A stretch of 55,147 bases of DNA from Burkholderiales bacterium (lineage in GTDB: Bacteria > Pseudomonadota > Gammaproteobacteria > Burkholderiales > Casimicrobiaceae): assembly GCA_017880805.1 (NCBI GenBank), contig JADGRP010000130.1:1-55147 (forward strand), in the 5' to 3' direction. The translations under genes and the position numbers were made by a program. Below the pieces are notes generated by a model. It made no database searches and was not told where the DNA came from. It saw only the letters and a program-made list of their open reading frames with translations. Below are positions 1-7,975 of this stretch, piece after piece; position 1 is the first letter of the stretch, and each line of letters starts with the position of its first letter.

Positions 1-25
1 GGTCCTATAATTCCGGCCTTGCTGT

Positions 26-101
<76 letters not shown>

Positions 102-125
102 ATCGCCCGTCGCAACAACCGCCTC

Positions 126-201
126 GTCCCCATCGTCTAGAGGCCTAGGACATCACCCTTTCACGGTGAGTACCGGGGTTCGAATCCCCGTGGGGACGCC
201 A
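126..201 (+). tRNA. tRNA-Glu (TTC anticodon)
   Basis: Acceptor strands GTCCCCA and TGGGGAC pair, with G discriminator and encoded CCA at 199-201. The anticodon arm TCACC-CTTTCAC-GGTGA gives anticodon TTC, and the T arm contains GGTTCGAATCC. The last 13 bases (189-201) occur again at 1791-1803, which makes this gene a candidate past integration target. Confidence 0.97.
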
Positions 202-425
202 GACTATTCCCGCCACGCATGAGCACGACCGCGTTGATCGTCATCCTCACCCGGTTCGCGTGGCGCGCGTCGCTCAATCTGCCGGAAAATTTGTGAGGAA
301 GAGGTCGAATTGCCTTCCACTTGTCCTACGAGCGAAACATCCTTTGGCTGATTGCACGAGCGCGAATATTCGACTAGGGGCGTTCGAATCTCCGGTCGCA
401 AACCCACGCAGGACCTCAGCTCGTC

Positions 426-869
426 ATGAGCAACGTTCCCAAAGCGCTGCAGGTGTATATCATCGAAGACTCGCCGATCTTACTTAGTCTATTCGTCGCG
501 GAAACGCAGGCGGCGGGGGCGGTGGTGATTGGGAGTAGCGATGATGCGCAACGCGCTATCGCCGAGCTCTCCCATCTGCAACCCGATTTGATCCTGACTG
601 ACATTGCGCTGACTTCGGGCACGGCTTTCGATGTCCTTAGGGCGCTCCAGGCAGGCGGGTTAGCCCGCACGGCGATCAAAGTGGTGATAACAAATTACGC
701 GACTACCGAGTATAGGGAGGAGAGTTTTCGATTGGGAGCCTCCCACTTCTTTGACAAGTCAACAGAAGGTTGGCTGGCTATCGATTTGATAAAACAGATG
801 GCGGCTGCCAGACGAAGTCCTGGGGCCAGCGCAGACCCAGAGTGGCGTGAACCGAACAACCACCACTAA
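426..869 (+). CDS. Stand-alone response-regulator receiver protein
   Basis: A 147-residue protein made of a single REC domain with no output domain. The acidic pocket is seen in IIEDSP near residue 15. The phospho-acceptor aspartate sits in LILTDIALTSG near residue 58. The switch position is in VVITNYAT and the conserved lysine in FFDKS near residue 111. The C-terminus is a short hydrophilic tail. CheY-like single-domain regulators act by protein-protein contact or as phosphate shuttles; the partner here is unknown and no kinase is adjacent. The ATG has no clear Shine-Dalgarno sequence. The gene lies in the gene-poor stretch behind the tRNAs, 29 bases before a small helical protein. Confidence 0.85.
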   Translation: MSNVPKALQVYIIEDSPILLSLFVAETQAAGAVVIGSSDDAQRAIAELSHLQPDLILTDIALTSGTAFDVLRALQAGGLARTAIKVVITNYATTEYREESFRLGASHFFDKSTEGWLAIDLIKQMAAARRSPGASADPEWREPNNHH

Positions 870-898
870 CTGCGGTCACCAAAGAAAGGAGTGCACAA

Positions 899-1120
899 AT
901 GGAGCCAAGTATTAACAAAGAGCTTTACAACGTCATGGACGCCCTGGTCGCCCTGAAGATCGACCTGAGTTGCGAGCCACATATTCCTGGCGAGACCTTG
1001 GTGCTATCGGCTGAAAAGTCCCGGAGCGCGTGCAACGCGTTGGACAGCGCGTTCGGGTCAATTAAAAAACTCGTTGCTGTACTGGATGGGAACGAGGCAG
1101 GCGGCGAACCCAGGCATTAG
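899..1120 (+). CDS. Small helical protein, paralogue of the protein at 5274
   Basis: A 73-residue protein with no family I recognise. The start is supported by AAGGAG at 886-891, seven bases before the ATG. It has two predicted amphipathic helices separated by a loop. It shares the pattern (V/L)(M/L)D-LVA(L/V)-(I/M)DL, then AC--L-SA, then a terminal VDG or LDG, with the protein at 5274-5537, so the two are probably paralogues. There is no signal peptide or membrane segment. It follows the receiver gene by 29 bases and may be co-transcribed; whether the two proteins interact is unknown. Confidence 0.7.
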   Translation: MEPSINKELYNVMDALVALKIDLSCEPHIPGETLVLSAEKSRSACNALDSAFGSIKKLVAVLDGNEAGGEPRH

Positions 1121-1451
1121 CTCTCCCTGCCATGCGCTGAGGTTCGACTGTCCGGTAGATCATGAAAGGGGCCACGTTCGAATATTTTACTGCCGGTATG
1201 GTCATTAAGAATCCGCGCCGACGCCCAGCCGCAGCGCAACGCCTCAAACGGACGCTCCTCGTATCATGCTATCGAGCCTAGTCCGTCGCTGCAACCTCAT
1301 TACATGTGCTCTCAAGGCTGTGGCCCCGCGTCCAAATGGCGACGCGCGATCGTGGTTGAATCGATTTCGAACCTGACTCTTTTAATTCCATTCTCACTGC
1401 TTCCATCGAGTGATAAATCACAATAGGGGTTTGCTCGATCGACTGAAAGCA

Positions 1452-1577
1452 TTACCGTTTTCGAAGCCGGCGCCAGCGACGGCGCGCAACGCGGGCCATG
1501 TAGATGGCCAGCGTGACCAGCCCCGTAATGATCGCCCAGTCCACCGGGCCGTTGATGCGCGGCCTGCTGCGCGACAT
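1452..1577 (-). CDS. Possible 41-residue single-span membrane peptide
   Basis: The minus strand encodes a 41-residue peptide from ATG at 1577. A hydrophobic stretch (WAIITGLVTLAIYMA, about residues 14-28) is followed by an arginine-rich tail (RVARRRWRRLRKR). This layout, one span plus a strongly basic C-terminus, is typical of real small membrane proteins or of the end of a decayed larger membrane protein. No good Shine-Dalgarno sequence precedes the ATG, so it may be a gene remnant rather than an expressed gene. Confidence 0.4.
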   Translation of the reverse strand: MSRSRPRINGPVDWAIITGLVTLAIYMARVARRRWRRLRKR

Positions 1578-1790
1578 AGTCAAAATCGAAGAGCTTGTCT
1601 TAATGGACGCTCTTTACGAAGATTAGGATCGGCCGGATCGCGCGCTACTGACGCATTTCCGCGCACTCGGCGCCGCGCAGGCATGATCGGAACAAAACGA
1701 AGGCGGAGAGCCCGAACAGGGGTGCCGCGGGACAGAAGCGGGATGGCTATCCCGCCCGCAAAACCTTAGCTAGCGCGTCTCTTGGAACCG

Positions 1791-1803
1791 CGTGGGGACG
1801 CCA
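1791..1803 (+). repeat. Direct repeat of the tRNA-Glu 3' end (att-like)
   Basis: CGTGGGGACGCCA is identical to 189-201, the last 13 bases of tRNA-Glu including CCA. Tyrosine-recombinase elements that insert in tRNA genes leave such a copy at the far end. The enclosed 1.6 kb (202-1790) holds only the receiver gene, the small helical protein and non-coding sequence. No integrase is visible, so this would be a remnant; a chance 13-mer cannot be excluded. Confidence 0.45.
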
Positions 1804-1882
1804 ACGTACCATTGCGCCGCCACGGTAGGCGGCTTGCGCAGGGCTAAGTCGATCTTCCGAGACTGGCACCAGGTACGTTGGC
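1800..1882. repeat. 11-bp perfect inverted repeat
   Basis: GCCAACGTACC at 1800-1810 and GGTACGTTGGC at 1872-1882 are exact reverse complements separated by 61 bases. The left arm begins inside the tRNA-Glu 3' copy. This could be a recombination or terminal repeat of a small element. It is not a terminator because the loop is long and no T run follows. Confidence 0.45.
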
Positions 1883-1890
1883 AGAAGGAA

Positions 1891-2130
1891 CTACATAGCT
1901 CCGCCCTTCGGCGGGATAATGATGTTGCCACGCTGCATCATATCGTCGATCCCCTGCTTGCTAGAGGTCGAGTTGACGGTGGAGGTCGAGTCTCCATCGC
2001 GCGCAGGCAAACGGCTGCCGGTCACATAGGTCTTATCGTCCTGTGACACGGGTACTGGTGTCGGCGCCGTGGCACAGCCGGCAACGAAGGTGGTCGCGAG
2101 CGTGGCAAGAAGCAAGTCGTATCGATTCAT
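1891..2130 (-). CDS. Small lipoprotein, unknown function
   Basis: A 79-residue protein with a lipoprotein signal peptide: MNRYD, then a hydrophobic core and a lipobox ending FVAGC at about residue 19. The mature part is hydrophilic, rich in Ser, Thr and Asp, and ends IIIPPKGGAM. It is expected to be lipid-anchored in the cell envelope. AAGGA directly abuts the ATG with no spacer, which is odd and might mean weak translation, but the signal peptide fixes this start. No functional domain is recognised. Confidence 0.75.
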   Translation of the reverse strand: MNRYDLLLATLATTFVAGCATAPTPVPVSQDDKTYVTGSRLPARDGDSTSTVNSTSSKQGIDDMMQRGNIIIPPKGGAM

Positions 2131-2290
2131 TCCTTAGAGTCCATTTGCGCCGCGTGCGCGGCAAGCCTCGAATATACCAAAGCCAAATTCGCTGGACCAG
2201 TCCTATTGCTCTGAGCCTGCGACCAAAGACGTAACCGCATCGTTCGGACCGCGTTGCGACATGTTCGCCACGCGATTCGACAGCCTGACT

Positions 2291-2785
2291 TCACTGCTTG
2301 GTATTCTTTTGCGGATCGTCGGCGGCGTTGATGTAGGTGATGTCGAATGGGCCTTCACCGTTCACCTGGACAATCGACGCCCCCTTGGAAATCGCGAAGT
2401 GATGCTCCTTGGCCGGCAGATAGTGAAAGCCGCCAGCCATCAGGGGATGCGCCGCGGCGGTCTCCATCTTGTCGCCCATCCCGAGATAGAAAGTGCCGGA
2501 GATCACGGTCAGGGCCTCGGCTTGCGAGTGCCAGTGCGCGGGGATCTTGTAGCCCGCAGGTACCTTCAGGCGCATACAGAAAGGTCCGCTCTTCGAAGGA
2601 TCACCGTAAAGCACGGCGATCTTGGCACCCTTGGGCAGCGACGGCGGCGCGTCGCCCCACTTGATGCTGCCTGGGTTGATGAGCACCGATTCGGATGCGG
2701 CCGAAGCGGTCGTCGGCAGTGCAGTCAGACCCAGAAAAACGGCCGTCAATACGAACGACTGGGTGAGGTACTTCATTGTTTGCAT
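2291..2785 (-). CDS. Exported cupin-domain protein
   Basis: A 164-residue protein with an N-terminal signal peptide (cleavage likely after ASA near residue 29) and one cupin beta-barrel. Cupin motif 1 is visible as PAHWHSQAEALTVISGTFYL, with the metal-binding His-x-His and Glu. Motif 2 is in the PLMAGGFHYLPAKEHHFA region. It is probably a periplasmic metal-binding sensor or enzyme; the substrate is unknown. The start is supported by AAAGGAG seven bases upstream of ATG at 2785. It stands alone on the minus strand behind the lipoprotein. Confidence 0.85.
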   Translation of the reverse strand: MQTMKYLTQSFVLTAVFLGLTALPTTASAASESVLINPGSIKWGDAPPSLPKGAKIAVLYGDPSKSGPFCMRLKVPAGYKIPAHWHSQAEALTVISGTFYLGMGDKMETAAAHPLMAGGFHYLPAKEHHFAISKGASIVQVNGEGPFDITYINAADDPQKNTKQ

Positions 2786-3112
2786 GGTCAGCTCCTTTGA
2801 AAGTACGCGACTCGAACCGGATCACGCGCTCGCGCGTCGCAGCCGGATTTGATTCGGCAAAGGCACTTGCCGACGTAGCACATCTTCCGCAAGCCAGATC
2901 GCAGATCGCCGCGCGCGCGGCAACGATCGGCAGCGGCATCTGTTGATAGTCATCGTTGAATACCTCGAACTCCTCCGTGAACGAAAGCAGCCCGCTTGCT
3001 CCCTAAGACGAAGCGGCTAATTCTTGACGCGCGCGGCAGCCGGCGGCTTGCCGACGGTAGTTCGCTCGATGGAGAAATTTTCGAGGATTGCCGAAATCGC
3101 TCGATGGCGGCG
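2786..3112. other. Intergenic stretch without a supported gene
   Basis: About 330 bases between the cupin gene and the membrane-protein gene, both minus strand. A 43-codon minus-strand frame (2822-2953) has a purine-rich sequence too far upstream and an arginine-rich translation unlike a real protein, so it is not called. GC-rich repeats near 3035-3055 could form a hairpin, but no T run follows on either strand. The ribosome binding site of the cupin gene lies at its left end. Confidence 0.5.
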
Positions 3113-3661
3113 TCAGGCATTCGGCTGCTCCGTGGTCGGCGCCGCATTATTCAACCCGACGCGGCGACGCCAGCGCAGCAGGCCAACCGCGTACAAGACG
3201 TAGTATCCGGCCAGCGTGCCGAAGATGAGCAGAGTGAGAGGGCTGCGCACAAAGTCCGCTGGCGGCGCAGCGGCCGGGACTGCCGACCAAAAAAACTGTA
3301 CCGAACGATAGGCGACGCGGCCGAGGAAAAGAAGCGACAAGGCGATGCCCAGGTGGGCGTTAGCGGTGTAAAACAAGCCCGACGGTGTTTGCTCGAACTT
3401 GGTGAGCCGAAGTCCGTAGATGCCCAGCCCGGCGCCCAACCCGACGCCGGCCACTAGCGCCAATGCACTACCCGGATGAGGAATCGAGCCCAGCAGTAGC
3501 AGCGCGATCAGTGCGGGGAACAGACTGACGGTGATCCATGGCCGCACGTTCGATAGCCTCTGTCGGCCGACCATGCGGCGAACGCGTGAGTAGACACGCC
3601 AGGCGATGAGCGCGGCGATGCCGAGTGAGACAAACAACGAAGTATTGCCTGGGAATGCCAC
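3113..3661 (-). CDS. Integral membrane protein, CcdC/DUF1453-like
   Basis: A 182-residue protein with about five hydrophobic spans. After the first span it has a basic segment (RVYSRVRRMVGRQRLSNVR, residues 22-40), an arrangement that recalls CcdC/DUF1453 membrane proteins, though I cannot verify membership. The C-terminus is hydrophilic (LRWRRRVGLNNAAP). It presumably sits in the inner membrane. No neighbouring gene suggests a pathway. The call as a membrane protein is firm; the family assignment is tentative. Confidence 0.7.
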   Translation of the reverse strand: MAFPGNTSLFVSLGIAALIAWRVYSRVRRMVGRQRLSNVRPWITVSLFPALIALLLLGSIPHPGSALALVAGVGLGAGLGIYGLRLTKFEQTPSGLFYTANAHLGIALSLLFLGRVAYRSVQFFWSAVPAAAPPADFVRSPLTLLIFGTLAGYYVLYAVGLLRWRRRVGLNNAAPTTEQPNA

Positions 3662-4043
3662 GAAGTAACTCCAGTGCCTAATATTTGGAATGAGAGGCAG
3701 ACGATGTTCTGCCGCGACCTGTCCGCTCGGTGGAAGGATAAGCTTTCCTTCAGAAGATGTCCGCGCTTCGCGGGCTTCACGGACTGGAACACACCTTTCC
3801 CGAGCAGGACGTCCGTTATGTAGCGCGCTATGAGAGCCGGAATGACGAGGCAGACATGAATGACGCCGGCGGCCAACCGCACGTGAAATGCGCTGAGCTC
3901 GCTCTCAATAGTCATGGAATCGACGATGCGAAAGCACGAAGGCTAACGATCCAAGTTAGCCGGCGGGCCGTCATCATGGCCCGCCAATAGAACGCACGTT
4001 TCTTCCGAGTCCGTGATGGACGACGGGTCGGAGCGCGATTTCC
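3662..4043. other. Intergenic stretch, possible gene remnant
   Basis: About 380 bases between two minus-strand genes. A minus-strand frame from 3915 begins with a plausible amphipathic and hydrophobic segment (VIHVCLVIPALIARYITDVL, near residues 17-37). It then runs into low-quality sequence and overlaps the next gene in the wrong frame, and it has no ribosome binding site. It may be a broken small membrane-protein gene. Nothing else is recognised. Confidence 0.4.
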
Positions 4044-4565
4044 TCAAGTTTTTTGGCTCTCACGGCGCATCAGTACCTCGCCAGGCTCAACTTGGTGCGT
4101 CAATTGTTGCTCTGGCGCGGCAACCGAGAAGCCGAGGCGCTCAAGCAAGCGCATGGAGCGGAGATTCTCGCGCTTGAGGACGGCGTAGAGGCTGCGAACT
4201 TCATAATGCTCGACAAGCTCGCAGATCATGGCCTCCACAGCTTGGCGCCCAAGGTTGCGGCCCCAGTAAGCGCTGGATAAGACGTAAGCGATGGCCGCGC
4301 GACCCTCCCCGCGGACTGTAGCCTGGACATAACCGATGAGTTCGGAAGTTGGAACGCGGATGACCCAGTTGAGCCATTGTTCGTGGCCGTCTGCAGAGCG
4401 CCTGGTCTCGAGCTTCGCAAACCGTGCGCGCAACCATTCAAGAGAGGGTGGTGGTTCGTTCTCGTATTCGTAGATCGCTGGGTCGCTAAGGACGACGAAC
4501 ATCCCGTCCGCATGTGCCGCGATCTGTGGCTCGAGCGTGAGACTGCCAGCTTCGATGACGCGCAT
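4044..4565 (-). CDS. GNAT-family N-acetyltransferase
   Basis: A 173-residue acetyltransferase of the RimJ/RimL-like type, expected to transfer an acetyl group from acetyl-CoA to an amine. The N-terminus (IEAGSLTLEPQIAAHADGMF) matches the usual beta1-alpha1 start. The central strand is WVIRVPTSELIGYVQAT. The acetyl-CoA binding loop is YWGRNLGRQAVEAMICELVE, and the asparagine region NLRSMRLLERLGF is also typical. ATG at 4565 was chosen because the upstream extension overlaps the neighbouring gene and reads as non-protein. The substrate is unknown. Confidence 0.85.
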   Translation of the reverse strand: MRVIEAGSLTLEPQIAAHADGMFVVLSDPAIYEYENEPPPSLEWLRARFAKLETRRSADGHEQWLNWVIRVPTSELIGYVQATVRGEGRAAIAYVLSSAYWGRNLGRQAVEAMICELVEHYEVRSLYAVLKRENLRSMRLLERLGFSVAAPEQQLTHQVEPGEVLMRRESQKT

Positions 4566-4587
4566 GCGCGCTCTAAGGAGCGACAGG

Positions 4588-5004
4588 CTAGGTGGCTTTG
4601 CCAACCACACGATGAAAACTCGGCAATAGCAACACAGCGATCGCCGCGATGCAGCCAGCGCCGAGCATCGCGGCAACACCGAAGATGGTGATGGAAAACA
4701 AAGGGAGAGGGTACAACTGGAATTGATGAAACGTTACTGCGCCCGCATACCTGAGCGGCACAAGCAGGGCGGCTGCAGAAAGCCATTGCACTGCGACCGA
4801 CGCCCGGCGCCAGCGCGCTGGCAAGACTGCCGGAATCCAAAGGGGTGAGGCGAATGCCACAGCCGGCAACAACCAGAACACCGCGCTGCCCCGCGCCCGC
4901 TCAGGCGACTCGGCGCTGAAGGTGAACGAGGTTCCCATTGAAAACACCACGACCACAAGTGCGATGGCCAGCGCGAGCAGGAAGGCGCGTCTGGGAGTAG
5001 ACAT
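4588..5004 (-). CDS. Small integral membrane protein, unknown function
   Basis: A 138-residue protein starting MSTPRRAFLLALAIALVVVV. It has about four hydrophobic spans and a last span at LFSITIFGVAAMLGAGCIAA. ATG at 5004 was preferred over an upstream alternative because the extra 32 residues have no protein character. It ends 22 bases before the acetyltransferase start, so the two are probably one transcript. No family is recognised. Confidence 0.65.
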   Translation of the reverse strand: MSTPRRAFLLALAIALVVVVFSMGTSFTFSAESPERARGSAVFWLLPAVAFASPLWIPAVLPARWRRASVAVQWLSAAALLVPLRYAGAVTFHQFQLYPLPLFSITIFGVAAMLGAGCIAAIAVLLLPSFHRVVGKAT

Positions 5005-5273
5005 AGATGAAATTGTAGCCGATGGCTCCGGAAAAACCAGCGGATGGTTGACCCGCGCGCGCACGTATCGGCCCTCCTGAAGCAATACGGGTATGGCCAC
5101 GACGCCCGGTCCCGATTTCTGACGCCACCCTATGTTGGCTACCGAACAGAATCCTTTTCTTAACTGGTCTATATTTCAAATCACATGCACCGCGAGCACA
5201 CGAATTTGTTGCCATCCACCTGGAGCGCAACGGCCCGCGTGCAATAAAGACATTGCCCTATCGGGTGAAGCAT

Positions 5274-5537
5274 ATGGCAAGTCGAACGAATCGAGAGGTC
5301 GCAGTTTCGGCCAATTCAGCGCGGCTCGAAGCGCTACTCGACAAACTTGTCGCCGTCCAGATGGACCTCGACCCGATTTGCGGGACGGGCGGGGAACGCG
5401 TGCCGGTTCTTGCAGCCCGTGACGCCATTGCGGGGGCGTGCACCATTCTGCATTCGGCGATCGCGGACGTGCGCAACATCATCTATCAGGTCGATGGGCT
5501 GACCGATCCGGCTGATGCCGTTGCTGCACAGGATTGA
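5274..5537 (+). CDS. Small helical protein, paralogue of the protein at 899
   Basis: An 87-residue protein of unknown function. ATG at 5274 follows GGTGAAG; an upstream start at 5253 is less likely. The core ALLDKLVAVQMDLDPI, then ACTILHSAIADVRN and a closing VDG, matches the protein at 899-1120 in order and spacing. The shared plan is helix, Gly-rich loop, then long helix. It is predicted soluble and alpha-helical. It lies 176 bases upstream of a 52-residue membrane protein on the same strand. Confidence 0.7.
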   Translation: MASRTNREVAVSANSARLEALLDKLVAVQMDLDPICGTGGERVPVLAARDAIAGACTILHSAIADVRNIIYQVDGLTDPADAVAAQD

Positions 5538-5713
5538 TGACCGCTGGTCGCATTGGCCATGGCCCGATCTATGACCCAATGGGGCGATTTGTGGCGGTCT
5601 GAAGCGCTCCTTGCCTTTGCGTATCACGCTGTCTCCTCTGCGGCAGCGGGGACGAATCCGATCCCATTTGCCCGCGCACCCGACCTTCGTTAAGCTGCGA
5701 GCGGAGGGTCCCA

Positions 5714-5872
5714 ATGGGCAATGACCTGCTGAAGATTGCGGTAGTCATCCTGTCGAGCATCAACGCCGTCATGTGGGAGTTCTATACCGAATCCACATTC
5801 ATGGCCTTGGTATGGGCGGCGATCGCGGTCACCTTCGTTGTGTGGACCGCCCGCGACATAAAATACCGCTGA
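5714..5872 (+). CDS. 52-residue membrane protein, unknown
   Basis: A short gene with a strong Shine-Dalgarno sequence (GGAGGG at 5703-5708, about five bases before ATG). The product has two hydrophobic stretches: residues 5-20 (LLKIAVVILSSINAVM) and residues 30-45 (MALVWAAIAVTFVVWT). A charged tail RDIKYR follows. This predicts a hairpin of two inner-membrane helices or one span plus a helix. No family is recognised. The ribosome binding site and clean composition make it likely to be expressed. Confidence 0.65.
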   Translation: MGNDLLKIAVVILSSINAVMWEFYTESTFMALVWAAIAVTFVVWTARDIKYR

Positions 5873-6184
5873 GGTCGCGTCCACTAGGTAACGCCCACAA
5901 GGTGACGAGGGGGAACGCAGATTCGCGTTGGGTCCCCGTTGGAACTCAGGGCTGGAACCGCGTGGCGTGGACCGGGTCCAAGACGCACGTGCCTTTACGC
6001 AGGTGGAGACGCGAGCTGCCGCGAGTGGTTGGCTTTAACGTTGGTAGACGCCGCTCGATGCGTAAGATTTGAGACTCCGGGAACGACTGATGGCCGCAAG
6101 AAGCATTTCGGTTGCGCTCGCCGGTCGGGCCGGTGACTTGATGGTAAGGCGGCGGCGCTGCGTTTATTATTGAAGGAGGTTGGC
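5873..6184. other. Intergenic stretch upstream of msrA
   Basis: About 310 bases with no supported gene on either strand. It carries TGGAACCGCGTGG at 5953-5965, also found at 1783-1795, and the msrA ribosome binding site at its right end. The promoter of msrA must lie here, but no convincing -35/-10 pair was identified. Confidence 0.5.
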
Positions 6185-6859
6185 GTGTTTCGTACGCAAA
6201 GCAGGAAATCGGTTCTCGCTGCCGGCACCATCGGCCTCGTCGCATCATTTTTCTGGTGCGCGTCATTCGCGGCGCCGCTTCCGGACCCGGCTGCAGATGT
6301 ACCCAAGGCCGTGGCAAAGGGGCAGGCAACGGCGGTGTTCGCCGGCGGGTGCTTCTGGGGTGTTGACGCGGTTTTCAAGCACGTTAAGGGAGTGAGCAGC
6401 GCTACGTCCGGCTATGCCGGCGGCGCGTCCAAGACGGCGCACTACGAGCTCGTTGGCACCGGCGTCACCGGGCATGCCGAGTCGGTGCAGGTGGTCTACG
6501 ATCCTTCGCAGATCTCTTACGGTCAGTTGCTGCGGGTATTCTTCTCCGTCGCGCACGATCCGACGGAGCTCAACCGCCAGGGCCCCGACGTCGGAACGCA
6601 GTATCGCTCCGCGATTTTTTACGCCGATCCGGATCAGCAACGGGTGGCGAAGGCATATATCGCACAGTTGCAGGAAGCCAAGTCGTTCTCGCGGCCGATC
6701 GTTACCGAGGTCGCTCCGCTCAACGCGTTCTATGCGGCGGAGGATTACCACCAGGACTACCTGGCGCATCATCCCGAGAACATGTACATCGTCATCAACG
6801 ATCTGCCCAAGCTCGCCCAGCTGCGTAAGCAGTTCCCCGATCTGTACGTGAATCGCTAG
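6185..6859 (+). CDS. msrA: Exported peptide-methionine (S)-S-oxide reductase
   Basis: MsrA reduces methionine-S-sulfoxide in proteins. The catalytic cysteine is in FAGGCFWGVD near residue 52. Other family motifs are GYAGG, the HAESVQVVYDP strand and the GTQYRSAIFY segment with the substrate-binding residues. A signal peptide (VLAAGTIGLVASFFWCASFA) precedes the domain, so the enzyme should act in the periplasm. GTG at 6185 was chosen because AAGGAGG lies five bases upstream; the TTG at 6170 would overlap that site. No msrB is nearby. Only the active-site cysteine is obvious; the recycling cysteines of some MsrAs are not seen at the C-terminus. Confidence 0.93.
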   Translation: MFRTQSRKSVLAAGTIGLVASFFWCASFAAPLPDPAADVPKAVAKGQATAVFAGGCFWGVDAVFKHVKGVSSATSGYAGGASKTAHYELVGTGVTGHAESVQVVYDPSQISYGQLLRVFFSVAHDPTELNRQGPDVGTQYRSAIFYADPDQQRVAKAYIAQLQEAKSFSRPIVTEVAPLNAFYAAEDYHQDYLAHHPENMYIVINDLPKLAQLRKQFPDLYVNR

Positions 6860-7220
6860 ACGGGATCGGTGCGGGCGTTCGCGCCTTCACCGGGCTGCGG
6901 CAGGCGCAACAAGAGGCGCCGCGTCAAACGTCAGGTGTCAGTCGCGCGGCGATCGTGAAGAATTGCGGATTCGTGTCGCGCGACGCCCGGCCGTAGTCCC
7001 ACCAGGCTTGTTGTTGCGCGAACCTGGAACGAAACAATGCTTCGGTCAGCTCCTCCGGAGAAAAGGTCCGGATGTCTTGCCCGGGCCCGCTGAGCGCTCC
7101 AGCGGCTGGAACCAATCGCTGTCTGGTACAACGCTCCTTCGTTAGCGTCAGCGGGTCTCGAAGGCGGGACGGGGCCGCCGGCTGGCGAGGTTCTTCGCCG
7201 GTATCGGATCAGCGAGCCTG
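6860..7220. other. Intergenic stretch between convergent genes
   Basis: About 360 bases between msrA (plus) and the DUF1345 gene (minus). A minus-strand frame (6924-7115, TTG start) encodes a protein-like segment, FSPEELTEALFRSRFAQQQA followed by WWDYGR, but lacks a ribosome binding site or recognised family. It may be the tail of a decayed gene. Nothing else is visible. Confidence 0.45.
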
Positions 7221-7916
7221 CTAGATCATGCCGCCGATGATGTTGATGCTCATGGCCAGGATGGCGATGTTGAATATGAACGAAAGGACGCCATGGATCA
7301 AGGTGATCCGGCGCATGTGGCGGGCGACGACGGCAACGTCCGAGACCTGAGAGGTCATGCCCACCACAAACGAGTAATAAACGAAGTCGAGGTAATCCGG
7401 CTCCGTTTCTCCCGGAAACCTCAAGCCACGAATGTGATCCTTGGACGGATGCTCACGCCAGTAGTAGCAGTGGGCATAGTGAAACGCGAACAGCGTTTGA
7501 ATCAGCAGCCAGGAGAGCAGCAGGGCCAAAATCGACAGCGAGAGGTGCGCCGCGCGTTCCGCGAATGGCAGCTGCTTGGCGTCACCGACGAGGAATCCGA
7601 TGGCGACGATACTGGCGGTCGATGCGACCACGACCAGCAGGAAGATGACGTAGCCGGTCTGATCGTAGAGTTGCGCGCGCACCCGCGTCATATGCGCATC
7701 CGCGCGTGCGACCGCGAGCCAGCCGAGCATCAGATACGTCAGCGTGCCGGCATTCCAGCCGATGAGCAGCCGCGTGTGCAGCATCAACCACGGCTGCGTG
7801 ACGGCGAACGAGATCACGCCGACGAGCAGCGTCAACGACAGTCTGTGCGGCGCGGTCAGGCCGACGACCCACGGCAGTTTGGGCTTCGGAGATGTGGGCG
7901 GGGCGATTCGCGACAT
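7221..7916 (-). CDS. DUF1345 integral membrane protein
   Basis: A 231-residue protein with about five membrane spans and the DUF1345 pattern. A basic segment precedes the third span (ADAHMTRVRAQLYDQTG). A loop with HYAHCYYW is followed by the conserved region EPDYLDFVYYSFVVGMTSQV, and the last span is near the C-terminus. The function of the family is not established; some members sit beside ion-channel or stress genes. ATG at 7916 is preferred over a TTG five codons upstream. It is followed by the divergent nuclease/LexA block and is not obviously part of it. Confidence 0.85.
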   Translation of the reverse strand: MSRIAPPTSPKPKLPWVVGLTAPHRLSLTLLVGVISFAVTQPWLMLHTRLLIGWNAGTLTYLMLGWLAVARADAHMTRVRAQLYDQTGYVIFLLVVVASTASIVAIGFLVGDAKQLPFAERAAHLSLSILALLLSWLLIQTLFAFHYAHCYYWREHPSKDHIRGLRFPGETEPDYLDFVYYSFVVGMTSQVSDVAVVARHMRRITLIHGVLSFIFNIAILAMSINIIGGMI

Positions 7917-7975
7917 AAGCGTGAAGGTCAAGTGTGTGGCGCCGGGCAGCTTAGCTGATTTCGTGGATGCGGGGG

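Larger units (their letters stand above)
1121..1890. other. Gene-poor stretch behind the tRNA-linked genes
   Basis: About 770 bases with no convincing full-length gene. Open frames here have low-quality composition. It contains a possible 41-residue membrane peptide on the minus strand (1452-1577), a 13-bp copy of the tRNA-Glu 3' end (1791-1803) and an 11-bp inverted repeat (1800-1810 / 1872-1882). A 39-codon frame from 1162 on the plus strand has no ribosome binding site and is not called. The low coding content next to a tRNA fits a decayed integrated element, but no integrase fragment was recognised. Confidence 0.5.

Noticed and set aside
1410-1769. Plus-strand open frame of 119 codons
   Set aside because: Arg/Pro-rich low-complexity translation, no ribosome binding site; the opposite strand carries a more protein-like membrane peptide.
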